Assembly: GCA_937891565.1 (NCBI GenBank)
Contig: CALAHA010000080.1
Span: 1-14,550 of the forward strand
Length of the DNA: 14,550 nucleotides
Direction: 5' to 3'
DNA from: an uncultured Ilumatobacter sp.
GTDB taxonomy: Bacteria > Actinomycetota > Acidimicrobiia > Acidimicrobiales > Ilumatobacteraceae
A model generated the notes under the pieces. The model made no database searches. It worked only from the letters and a program-made list of their open reading frames with translations, and was not told where the DNA came from. Made by a program: the position numbers and the translations under genes. Below, one piece after another: positions 6,579-13,571 of the stretch (positions are counted from its first letter, which is position 1; each line of letters opens with the position of its first letter).

Positions 6579-8228
6579 CTACCGCTTCGAGAGCGAGATG
6601 GGCATCGATGCTTCTGAGCGCACCTTGGCGTAAAAGTCGTTGCCTTTGTCGTCGACGATGATGAACGCAGGGAAGTTCTCGACTTCGATCTTCCAGATCG
6701 CTTCCATCCCGAACTCGGGGTACTCAAGAACCTCGACTTTCTTGATGTTGTCGAGGGCGAGGCGCGCTGCAGGCCCGCCGATCGAACCGAGATAGAACCC
6801 GCCGTTGTCTTTGCAGGAATCGGTGACCTGCTTCGAGCGGTTGCCTTTGGCCAGCATCACCATCGAACCGCCAGCCGCTTGGAACTCGGCGACATAGGAG
6901 TCCATTCGGCCGGCCGTCGTCGGTCCGAAAGAACCGGACGCATAGCCCTCGGGCGTTTTGGCCGGGCCGGCGTAGTAGACGGCGTGGTCCTTCCAGTACT
7001 GCGGCATGTCTTGGCCGGCATCGAGGAGTTCCTTGATCTTGGCGTGGGCAATATCGCGAGCAACGATCATCGGCCCGCTCAGCATCACCTGGGTTGTCAC
7101 CGGGAGCTCGGCAAGGGTCGCGCGAATCTCGTCCATCGGCCGGTTGAGGTCGATGTGAACTGCGGCTTCGTCGGCGAGGTCTGCGGCGGGCAAGAAGCGT
7201 GCCGGATCGGTTTCGAGCTGCTCGAGGAAGAGGCCGTCGACGGTGATTTTTCCGAGCATCTGGCGGTCGGCCGAGCATGACACCGCCATGCCGACCGGGC
7301 ACGATGCGCCGTGGCGCGGGAGGCGGATGATGCGGACGTCGTGGCAGAAGTATTTACCGCCGAACTGAGCGCCGACGCCGGTGCTCTGCGCGAGCTCGAG
7401 GACCTTGGCTTCAAGGTCGAGATCACGGAACGCGTGCCCAGATGCCGAACCGGTCGTCGGCAGCGTGTCGAGGTAGTGGGCGCTTGCAAGCTTCGCCGTC
7501 TCAACGGCGATTTCGCCGGATGTGCCGCCGATGACGATTGCGAGGTGGTACGGCGGACACGCTGATGTGCCTATCGCTTGAATCTTGTCGAAGATCCACG
7601 GCAACAGCGTTGCCTCGTTCAACAGTGCCTTTGTCTCCTGGAAGAGGAAGCTCTTGTTGGCAGACCCGCCGCCCTTGGCCATGAACAGGAACTTGTAGGC
7701 GTTGCCATCGACGGCACTGATCTTGATTTCGGCCGGCAGGTTTGTTCCGGTGTTCTTCTCGGTGTACATGTCGAGCGGTGCCATTTGGCTGTATCGCAGG
7801 TTCGACGTCAGGTACGTGTCGGCGATGCCGTTGGCGATTTGTTCCTCGTCGCCACCACCGGTGAACACGAACTGGCCCTTCTTGCACTTCACAATCGCCG
7901 TGCCGGTGTCCTGGCACATCGGCAGTACTCCGCCGGCAGCGATCGAAGCGTTCTTCAAGAGGTCGAGTGCCACGAAGCGGTCGTTGTCGGACGCTTCGGG
8001 ATCATCGAGGATCTTGGCGAGCTGCTCAAGATGGCTTGTGCGCAGGTAGTGCGCGATGTCGCGCATAGCTTGCGCGGTAAGGATCCGGATCGCATTGGGC
8101 TCGACCTTGAGGAACGTTCCCTGGGGCGTGTCGAACGTAGAAACGCCTTCCGTGGAGACGAGCCGATACTCGGTTTCGTCGGGCCCGAGGGGGAACATTT
8201 CGGTGTAGTCGATTTGCGCGTCAGCCAT
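6579..8228 (-). CDS. fumA: Class I fumarate hydratase, [4Fe-4S]-dependent (FumA/FumB type)
   Basis: A 549-residue single-chain class I fumarase, the same size class as E. coli FumA/FumB (548 residues). It interconverts fumarate and L-malate in the TCA cycle using a catalytic [4Fe-4S] cluster. The three cluster cysteines are visible at Cys105 (LPMCQDTGT), Cys224 (GTSACPPYH) and Cys318 (AVSCSADRQ), the same numbering I recall for the E. coli enzyme. The N-terminal alpha domain contains KNTGTNLPAEI (158-168) and MAKGGGSANKS (183-193). The C-terminal beta domain contains LSGPMIVARDIAHAKI, GPTTAGRMDSY and LAKGNRSKQV, which bind substrate. Nothing is missing. The ATG at 8228-8226 follows TACCCT by seven bases (leaderless), and a perfect palindrome covers the expected -35 region, so regulation by a DNA-binding protein is plausible. 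Such clusters are oxygen- and superoxide-sensitive. The gene symbol is by homology; class I enzymes are also called fumB or simply fum. Confidence 0.95.
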   Translation of the reverse strand: MADAQIDYTEMFPLGPDETEYRLVSTEGVSTFDTPQGTFLKVEPNAIRILTAQAMRDIAHYLRTSHLEQLAKILDDPEASDNDRFVALDLLKNASIAAGGVLPMCQDTGTAIVKCKKGQFVFTGGGDEEQIANGIADTYLTSNLRYSQMAPLDMYTEKNTGTNLPAEIKISAVDGNAYKFLFMAKGGGSANKSFLFQETKALLNEATLLPWIFDKIQAIGTSACPPYHLAIVIGGTSGEIAVETAKLASAHYLDTLPTTGSASGHAFRDLDLEAKVLELAQSTGVGAQFGGKYFCHDVRIIRLPRHGASCPVGMAVSCSADRQMLGKITVDGLFLEQLETDPARFLPAADLADEAAVHIDLNRPMDEIRATLAELPVTTQVMLSGPMIVARDIAHAKIKELLDAGQDMPQYWKDHAVYYAGPAKTPEGYASGSFGPTTAGRMDSYVAEFQAAGGSMVMLAKGNRSKQVTDSCKDNGGFYLGSIGGPAARLALDNIKKVEVLEYPEFGMEAIWKIEVENFPAFIIVDDKGNDFYAKVRSEASMPISLSKR

Positions 8229-8235
8229 GGCTTGC

Positions 8236-8241
8236 AGGGTA
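8236..8241 (-). promoter_or_regulatory. Candidate -10 element of fumarase promoter
   Basis: On the minus strand, TACCCT (8241-8236) lies seven bases before the fumarase ATG. The 31-bp palindrome begins only two bases upstream of it, so any -35 contact would fall inside the palindrome. Confidence 0.45.
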
Positions 8242-8243
8242 TG

Positions 8244-8274
8244 CGGTCACACTGTGCCTGGCACAGTGTGACCG
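8244..8274. promoter_or_regulatory. Perfect 31-bp palindrome upstream of fumarase
   Basis: Arms cggtcacactgtgcc (8244-8258) and ggcacagtgtgaccg (8260-8274) are exact reverse complements around a single central base at 8259. It lies in the 79-bp gap between the lipoprotein hydrolase stop and the fumarase start, two bases from the fumarase -10 element. The position fits an operator for a dimeric regulator. It could instead be a hairpin terminator for the lipoprotein gene, although no U-tract follows on either strand, or one copy of a dispersed palindromic repeat. Confidence 0.9.
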
Positions 8275-8285
8275 GCCGCCTCTTC

Positions 8286-8311
8286 GATTTGGTCTACGTG
8301 ATTTGGTCTAC
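8286..8311. repeat. Tandem 12-bp repeat spanning the lipoprotein stop codon
   Basis: gatttggtctac occurs perfectly at 8286-8297 and 8300-8311 (period 14). Read on the minus strand, each copy contains TAG. The TAG of the right-hand copy (8310-8308) is the stop of the lipoprotein hydrolase, and the second TAG lies in another frame 14 bases further on. Confidence 0.9.
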
Positions 8312-9606
8312 TTGATGTAGTAGGTGAAGTCGGTTTGCTCGTCGACTTGGTCGAGGGCGATTGTGGTGCTGCCCCTGAAGATCGAGTTGAGGAACGAAAC
8401 GGCGAAGGTGTTGGTGATCGCCTGGGCCCGTTCGATCGCCATGTCGTCGGCGTCGCAGCCTGCTTCGGTGCGTGCTTCGAGTGCGTCGACAACGATCTGT
8501 GCCGGAGCTTCGAGCGTCGGCAGGAATTCCAGGTACGCGCAGATGTCCGTGAATGTTTCGTGCTTGGCCGCCGTCAGGTCGAGTCGGTACGACAGGTCGC
8601 TCGACGTGAGCTCCCACGGCCGGGTCACGTTCGGGTCGATGGGCGTGGTGACGTCATTGGTTGCGCCGATGACGAGCGTCGGGATGTTGATCGAGGCGAG
8701 CCGCTCGTTGCTCAGCAGGGCCTCGCTGGCGGCGGGGGCGAGGGCGACGATCGCACCGACGCGCTCGTCGGCCACAAACTCGCCGTTTTCATTGTCGAAG
8801 CCGGACGCCATCGCATACGAGGTGAAGCCGCCAAAAGAATGGCCGGTCACTGCGATCTGGCTGGGGTTGAGATTCGCAACGAAGCCAACCGTTTCGATGT
8901 TCTCGGGGTCGAGGAACGCATCGATCACACGAGTGATGTCATTCGGCCGGTTGACCGCAGTGATCGGGCCGGGGGTTTCGCTACCGGCGAGTTGATCGGC
9001 AGCGGTGTTGCCGATGTGGTCCGGCGCAGCGACGATGTAGCCGTTGCTGGCCAGGGCCTCGGTGTAGTTCGAGTGGATGTAGCGGAGTCCGCCCGAACTG
9101 TGGGAGTAGATCACCAGCGGGAACGGACCATCGGTCGCGATGCTCTCGGCTGTGGCAGCGACTGCCGAAGGCGATTCGTAGTACGTGCCAGGGAGCAGGG
9201 TGTACTGCTGTGGCGGCAAGTTGGCGTCGATGTCTTGTGAGAGTGGGAACCACACGTCGACGGTGAGGTCGCGCCCGCCGCCGGCCAAGTCAGGGACCAG
9301 AATCGTCTGGACGCCGACCTCGTACGGGCCGAAGCCGTCGCCGAGTTCGATGTCCGGTGTGTTCTCGGGCCCGTTGGTCGGCGGATCGGTATCGACAGGT
9401 GGTTCGGTTGCTGGCGGATTGGTGTCGACCGGAGCCTCCGCTGTAGCGACAGGAGATTCTGTTGCCACGGGCAGTTCGGTCTGGGCCGGGGCTTCGGTAG
9501 CCGGAGCGCTGTTGATGTCGGAACCGGCACATGCAGCCGCGAACAGGGCAACAGCAGCAAGGGCAGCCACTCGACTGGAACGGGTGAGAGTCCGTGAGGA
9601 ACGCAT
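8308..9606 (-). CDS. Lipoprotein alpha/beta hydrolase, PAF-acetylhydrolase/chlorophyllase-like
   Basis: A 432-residue exported serine hydrolase. The N-terminus (MRSSRTLTRSSRVAALAAVALFAAAC) is a signal peptide with a lipobox-like AAAC, so Cys26 is the probable lipid anchor. Residues 31-85 form a Pro/Thr/Glu-rich disordered tether with repeated PVATE, PVDTNPPATEPPVDT-type units. The catalytic domain (about 95-432) has an SHSSGG segment (168-173) typical of PAF-acetylhydrolase-II-like and cutinase-like enzymes for the oxyanion region, nucleophile elbow GHSFGG with Ser257, likely acid Asp318 (GATNDVTTP) and His349 (AKHETF). It probably hydrolyses lipid or polyester esters outside the cytoplasmic membrane; the true substrate is unknown. 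A hairpin-capable sequence (9622-9650) lies just upstream of the ATG. It is separated from the permease gene by 122 bp and has no Shine-Dalgarno sequence. Two C-terminal-half cysteines (356, 384) could form a disulphide in the exported protein. Confidence 0.85.
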   Translation of the reverse strand: MRSSRTLTRSSRVAALAAVALFAAACAGSDINSAPATEAPAQTELPVATESPVATAEAPVDTNPPATEPPVDTDPPTNGPENTPDIELGDGFGPYEVGVQTILVPDLAGGGRDLTVDVWFPLSQDIDANLPPQQYTLLPGTYYESPSAVAATAESIATDGPFPLVIYSHSSGGLRYIHSNYTEALASNGYIVAAPDHIGNTAADQLAGSETPGPITAVNRPNDITRVIDAFLDPENIETVGFVANLNPSQIAVTGHSFGGFTSYAMASGFDNENGEFVADERVGAIVALAPAASEALLSNERLASINIPTLVIGATNDVTTPIDPNVTRPWELTSSDLSYRLDLTAAKHETFTDICAYLEFLPTLEAPAQIVVDALEARTEAGCDADDMAIERAQAITNTFAVSFLNSIFRGSTTIALDQVDEQTDFTYYIK

Positions 9607-9621
9607 CGGCGCATCGTGCCA

Positions 9622-9650
9622 CGAATAGCCCCCACTTGGGCGGTCATTCG
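9622..9650 (-). other. Hairpin-capable sequence just upstream of the lipoprotein gene
   Basis: Outer arms cgaat (9622-9626) / attcg (9646-9650) and inner arms gccc (9628-9631) / gggc (9638-9641) nest around a 6-base loop, separated by a small internal bulge. It ends 16 bases before the lipoprotein ATG. It could be an operator or a 5' UTR structure; the rest of 9607-9728 shows nothing recognisable. Confidence 0.3.
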
Positions 9651-9728
9651 CCGCTTGATTTCAACAGCCGACCGAAGCTGCACCGAAGTGCCAGCTCGGC
9701 AACGTGCTTGCCGCGGATCGTGACCGGT

Positions 9729-10463
9729 TCAAGCCAACGTCTCGACCAGCAAGCTGACCGCGCTGAATGTGCAAATCGCGAGCACTGCGGGCCGCACGAC
9801 CGCCGGATCGAGGCGGTCTCGGTAGCGCGCGGCGACGAGCATGCCGAACGCCGTGCTGGGTAGGACCAGCAGGGAGAGTTCGACTTGACGGCTGCTCACT
9901 TGGCCCGCAACGGTCAAGGCTGCGAGCGACATCAGTGCGCCGACAGCGAAGAACGTGGAGATGGTCGCCCGCATGGTGGGCGGGTCGGCATGTTGGTACG
10001 TGAGTGCGATCGGGGGGCCTCCGACGCCGGTGGCTGTGGCCATGAAGCCCGAAACGAACCCGGCGACACCGAGCACCCCATTGCCGACATTGAGCTTTTT
10101 ACCGCTCGCCGAAACGGCGACGGCAACCAGCACGGAGATCCCAACAACAATGCCAAGCGCATCGGTCGAGACGCGGGAAATGATCAACGCGCCGAGGACC
10201 ACACCGGGGATTCGTCCGCCGAGCGTGAGAGCCACGCCACGCCGATCGATATATCGCCGCTCGGCCCACGCCGTCATGCCCGAGAGCGGAATGACCGCCA
10301 CGATGATCGCAACGGGGACGAAGTCGGGGTCGGTGATTGCCAAAATCGGCGCGGCGATCATGCCCAGGCCGATCCCGAGCGATGCCTGCACCGTGGCACC
10401 GACGAACACAACGACGACAGTCAATGTCAAGAGCCAATTCGAGAGGCCAGCAACAGCGAACAC
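9729..10463 (-). CDS. TauE/SafE-family membrane transporter (sulfite/sulfonate exporter type)
   Basis: A 244-residue, very hydrophobic protein with about eight predicted membrane helices, fitting the TauE/SafE (DUF81) family. The two internally related signature regions are visible: GATVQASLGIGLGMIAAPIL (residues 22-41) in the N-terminal half and GFVSGFMATATGVGGPPIAL (135-154) in the C-terminal half, each the family's glycine-rich re-entrant motif. Members move anions such as sulfite, sulfoacetate or other organosulfur compounds across the inner membrane; the substrate here is not determinable. The start is GTG at 10463-10461, immediately after the HrpB TAA (TAAGTG). An AAGGA seven bases upstream, inside the HrpB tail, is the only convincing Shine-Dalgarno sequence I see in the window. 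Translation is therefore probably coupled to HrpB, although a functional link between an RNA helicase and an anion exporter is not evident. Confidence 0.85.
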   Translation of the reverse strand: MFAVAGLSNWLLTLTVVVVFVGATVQASLGIGLGMIAAPILAITDPDFVPVAIIVAVIPLSGMTAWAERRYIDRRGVALTLGGRIPGVVLGALIISRVSTDALGIVVGISVLVAVAVSASGKKLNVGNGVLGVAGFVSGFMATATGVGGPPIALTYQHADPPTMRATISTFFAVGALMSLAALTVAGQVSSRQVELSLLVLPSTAFGMLVAARYRDRLDPAVVRPAVLAICTFSAVSLLVETLA

Positions 10464-12977
10464 TTAGCGATCCTTCATGCGTTTGGGCACGGCTTTCGCC
10501 GGATCATCGGGCCACTGATGTTTGGGATAGCGGCCAGCCATCTCTTTACGAACTTCGGTCCAGGACCCCGCCCAGAATCCCGGAAGGTCGGCGGTGACTT
10601 GAATCGGGCGGTTGGCAGGCGAGAGCAGCTGGAACCGGATCGGTCGGCCGCCAGCCGTTGGATGGACGGTGGTGCCGAATAGGTCTTGGACGCGTGCCGA
10701 TGCCGTTGGCTGCTCGCCGCTGTAGTCGATGTGAGCTGTTCGCCCGGTCGGCAGTTCGAGCGAACGTGGTGCGAGTTTTTCGAGGTCGGCGCCTTGGGGC
10801 CAGGGCAACTGTGAGCGCAATACGGTGTTGAGGTCGAGTTGTTCGAGGTCGGCGCGGCAGCGTGCGCCCGGGAGGTACGGGCCGAGCCATTCGTCGAGTG
10901 TCGCCATCAGCGTTGCCTTTGACCAGTCGGGCCATGGTTCTCCGACATGGAGATGCAGGAACTCGACGCGCTCGCGGAGGCTCTGAGCAGGATCGCTCCA
11001 ACTGAGGACGTTCAACTCGGTTGCCTTGACGCGGGCGAGGAGTGCGGCAGTGGTCGCTTCTCCGGCGGCGGGGCGGTCGGTGTGGGCTCCCAGCTGAATC
11101 GCGCCGAGCCGACGCTCGATCTTCTCGCTCAGGTCGTTGCGGTCGGTGTTCCATGTGATGGTTCGCTGTTCGAGGATGTCGGGTCCGAAGTTTGCGATCA
11201 CATCACTGGCATCAACGGCGGCTGCGAGCCGGATTCGGGCCTTGTCGCGCTTGCCGTCGAGGTCGGCCGCGACGACGAACGGTTCGTCGGCGAGCGAGTC
11301 GTTGCTGGGCAGAAAGGCGGCGCTCCCGGCACGGAGTTGGTACTGCAGGCCGCGCCGAAGTGCCGCAAGGCGATCGGGATACGCAAGGAGTAGCAGTGCC
11401 CCTGACCGGTCGGCGTCGAGCGCCGAACGATCGAACGGGATACGGGCCCGCCGGGCGAGGTCAGTAGCGCGGTCGCGCAGCCGATGCACGGCGCCGCGGT
11501 CGGCGAGATCGTGGCCACGCGCTCCGGACAGCACCCCGACGCGCAGCGCCAGGTCAGTCGGCACTTCGTCGGGTCGGCCTCGAAAGATGTCGCGCTCGTC
11601 AACGAGGGCCGCAACAGCGCAGGCCGTGGGGCTCTGGTCGACAGCGATCATCCGGGCGAGTCGCGGGTGCACCGGAAGCCCCAGCATCTTGCGGCCCAGG
11701 GGCGTAATCGACTGGTCGTGCGGATCGAGCGCGTGGAGATCGGTCAGGAGTTCCCGAGCCTGAGCAAGTGCGCCGGCCGGCGGTGCGTCGATGAAGCGAA
11801 GGTCGTCGGGTGAACCCCACGCTGCGAGTTCCAGTGCGAAGCCGGCGAGGTCGGCCTGGGTGATTTCGGGGGAACGATGTTTGGTTCGTGTCCCGTGCTC
11901 GATTTTGCTCCACAATCGATAGGCCGTGCCCGGCTCGGTGCGGCCAGCACGGCCAGCGCGCTGCTCTGCCGATGCCCTACTCGTCGCTACCGTCGTGAGC
12001 CTGGTCATCCCCGAACGCGGGTCGAACCGTGGCTCGCGGGCGAGGCCGCTGTCGATCACGATGCGGACACCATCGACGGTCAATGACGTTTCGGCGATGT
12101 CGGTCGAGAGCACGACGCGCCGTCGCCCGGGTGGCGATGGGGCCAGCGCGAGATCCTGTTCGGCGAGGCTCAGTGCACCGGCCAGTGGATATACGTCGAT
12201 ATTCGGCCCGAGCACCTGGTTCAGCTGCTGCTCGGTGCGGCGGATCTCACCGATGCCCGGCAAGAACACAAGGATGTCGCCTTCGCCATCACCAAGACCA
12301 CGGAGCACGGCGGCAACGACGTCGGGTTCGATGCGCTGCTGGCCAGGTCGCTGCGGACGCTTGCCGCGAGTCGGCGCTGAACGCGGCAGCCACTGCACGT
12401 CGATCGGGAAGGTTCGGCCCTCGCTGGTAATCACCGGGGCGTCGAGCAGCTTCATCAGCCCATCGGTGTCGGGGGTAGCCGACATGGCAATGATGCGCAG
12501 ATCGGGCCGCAACTCGGCCGCTACATCGAGCGTCAGCGCGAGGCCAACATCAGTCGTGAGGTTGCGTTCGTGGACCTCGTCGAAGATGACGCAGCCGACG
12601 CCGGGAAGTTCGGGGTTGTTTTGGAGCCGTCGCGTCAGAACGCCCTCGGTCAGGACCTCGATCCGAGTCGTCGCCGTGATTTCTCGCTCGTCGCGTGTTT
12701 GGTAGCCGACGAGCTTTCCAATCGGGGTTCGCGTCGTCGCGGACATTCGCTGAGCCGCAGCACGTGTTGCGAGGCGACGTGGCTCGAGCATGATGATCGT
12801 CTGATCGCCGAGCCAAGGTTCGTCGAGCAGCGCAAGCGGAACGACGGTGGTCTTGCCAGCGCCGGGGGGTGCAACAAGGACGGCACGACGCCGTTCGATC
12901 AGTGCGAGACGAAGGGCATTGAGTGCATCCTTAACTGGCAGGTCAGGAAGATCTGCCGAATAAGGCCGGCCGGCCAT
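10464..12977 (-). CDS. hrpB: ATP-dependent helicase HrpB (DEAH/DExH family)
   Basis: An 837-residue superfamily-2 helicase, close to the usual HrpB length of about 810-850. In this numbering: Walker A APPGAGKT (36-43), motif Ia EPRRLATR, Walker B DEVH (133-136), motif III SAT (166-168), motif V STDIAETSLTVDGV, and motif VI EQRAGRAGR (338-346). The helicase-associated (HA2) region follows. The C-terminus has the HrpB-specific domain, recognisable by AHIDYSGEQPTASARVQDLFG and the final GFWAGSWTEVRKEMAGRYPKHQWP. HrpB acts on RNA, presumably as a 3'-5' NTP-driven unwinding enzyme, but its physiological target is poorly known. I chose the ATG at 12977: the frame extends to 13151, but that extension overlaps the upstream thioredoxin-like gene and is low-complexity, whereas MAGRPYSADLPDLPV begins the conserved part. 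It starts 16 bases after the upstream stop and ends directly at the permease GTG, so it is the middle gene of a three-gene operon. Confidence 0.93.
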   Translation of the reverse strand: MAGRPYSADLPDLPVKDALNALRLALIERRRAVLVAPPGAGKTTVVPLALLDEPWLGDQTIIMLEPRRLATRAAAQRMSATTRTPIGKLVGYQTRDEREITATTRIEVLTEGVLTRRLQNNPELPGVGCVIFDEVHERNLTTDVGLALTLDVAAELRPDLRIIAMSATPDTDGLMKLLDAPVITSEGRTFPIDVQWLPRSAPTRGKRPQRPGQQRIEPDVVAAVLRGLGDGEGDILVFLPGIGEIRRTEQQLNQVLGPNIDVYPLAGALSLAEQDLALAPSPPGRRRVVLSTDIAETSLTVDGVRIVIDSGLAREPRFDPRSGMTRLTTVATSRASAEQRAGRAGRTEPGTAYRLWSKIEHGTRTKHRSPEITQADLAGFALELAAWGSPDDLRFIDAPPAGALAQARELLTDLHALDPHDQSITPLGRKMLGLPVHPRLARMIAVDQSPTACAVAALVDERDIFRGRPDEVPTDLALRVGVLSGARGHDLADRGAVHRLRDRATDLARRARIPFDRSALDADRSGALLLLAYPDRLAALRRGLQYQLRAGSAAFLPSNDSLADEPFVVAADLDGKRDKARIRLAAAVDASDVIANFGPDILEQRTITWNTDRNDLSEKIERRLGAIQLGAHTDRPAAGEATTAALLARVKATELNVLSWSDPAQSLRERVEFLHLHVGEPWPDWSKATLMATLDEWLGPYLPGARCRADLEQLDLNTVLRSQLPWPQGADLEKLAPRSLELPTGRTAHIDYSGEQPTASARVQDLFGTTVHPTAGGRPIRFQLLSPANRPIQVTADLPGFWAGSWTEVRKEMAGRYPKHQWPDDPAKAVPKRMKDR
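10471..10475 (-). promoter_or_regulatory. Ribosome binding site for the TauE-like permease
   Basis: AAGGA on the minus strand, within the last HrpB codons, lies seven bases before the GTG at 10463. It decides in favour of the GTG start and supports coupled translation after the HrpB stop. Confidence 0.65.
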
Positions 12978-12993
12978 CAGCAGTAGTCGACGA

Positions 12994-13506
12994 TCAGCCG
13001 AGGGCCGGTGAGCCGCTGAAGGGCCCTGGATCGCTGGCGCCGGGAATGTCGAGCGATGTCCACGACGTGACGTCAGCAATGGAGTCGGCAACGATTTGCC
13101 ATTCGGCTGGGTGCCAGCCCTGGGCTTTCGCTGCGACCGAACCATCGACACGGGTGAAGACGAATGCCGGAAGCTCGGTGAGCCCCATGGCTTTCACCGC
13201 CGAACGGTCGGCGTCGCAGAACACGAGGAACTGGTTGGCGAGCGGGCCGAGAAACGCACGAGCATCGTCAGCACCAGCGGTGACGACGAAGTTGATCCGA
13301 GCATGGGAGCTACGGAACTGCTCGAGCACCCGTGTTGCGGCGCGAAGAACCCACGAGCTTTCGTTGGTGTACGGGTCGAGCACCACCGAGGCCAGGTGGA
13401 ACGTTGTCAACCAGTCCATGATCGGTCGGGCCTGGCCCAGGCCGCCGACCGTTAACGGCGTCAGGTTCAATTCGTTTGGGAGCTGCGTCACAGTGGGATC
13501 GGCCAC
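12994..13506 (-). CDS. Thioredoxin-fold protein lacking the CxxC active site
   Basis: A 170-residue soluble protein of unknown function that looks like a thioredoxin/DsbA-type fold. The strand-loop ASVVLDPYTNESSWVLRAAT (39-58) sits where redox members have DP-x-C-x-x-C/S-W, but no cysteine is present. A TlpA-like second half has a strand ending FLVFCDADRSA (93-103), then GLTELPAFVFTRVDG (108-122), whose Leu-Pro resembles the cis-proline loop facing the active site. The only cysteine is Cys97, outside the usual site. A redox role of the ordinary type is therefore unlikely; adaptor or binding roles are more plausible (inference). The C-terminus is a Pro/Gly/Ser tail. The GTG start (13506-13504) lies seven bases after TACGCT, suggesting a leaderless transcript. 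It is the first gene of the operon with hrpB and the TauE-like permease. Confidence 0.7.
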   Translation of the reverse strand: MADPTVTQLPNELNLTPLTVGGLGQARPIMDWLTTFHLASVVLDPYTNESSWVLRAATRVLEQFRSSHARINFVVTAGADDARAFLGPLANQFLVFCDADRSAVKAMGLTELPAFVFTRVDGSVAAKAQGWHPAEWQIVADSIADVTSWTSLDIPGASDPGPFSGSPALG

Positions 13507-13513
13507 GGGCGAG

Positions 13514-13519
13514 AGCGTA
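13514..13519 (-). promoter_or_regulatory. Candidate -10 element of the thioredoxin-like/hrpB operon
   Basis: TACGCT on the minus strand, seven bases before the GTG at 13506. It lies in the 65-bp divergent intergenic region 13507-13571 shared with the eIF2B-like gene. Confidence 0.5.
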
Positions 13520-13557
13520 GCGAGTCAGGTGCCCGCCAACCCAACATGTGACGCGGG

Positions 13558-13563
13558 TACGTT
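13558..13563 (+). promoter_or_regulatory. Candidate -10 element of the eIF2B-like gene
   Basis: TACGTT lies eight bases before the ATG at 13572, giving a zero to two base leader. The two divergent -10 elements here are only about 40 bp apart, so the two promoters may compete. Confidence 0.4.
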
Positions 13564-13571
13564 GAGGGTCG

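Noticed and set aside
7578..8315. 245-codon plus-strand frame opposite the fumarase gene
   Set aside because: Fully antisense to a gene with all catalytic residues intact, and no recognisable domain.
8335..9240. 301-codon plus-strand frame opposite the lipoprotein hydrolase
   Set aside because: Composition is Asp/Arg/Val-rich, as expected of the reverse strand of this coding sequence; it covers the real catalytic domain in antisense.
9885..10682. Plus-strand open frame across the TauE-like and hrpB genes
   Set aside because: It spans two real genes in antisense and encodes a highly charged His/Arg/Asp-rich product with no motif.
12978..13151. Upstream extension of HrpB by 58 residues
   Set aside because: It overlaps the thioredoxin-like gene in another frame, is Arg/Pro/Ser-rich without family similarity, and the conserved HrpB N-terminus begins at the ATG at 12977.
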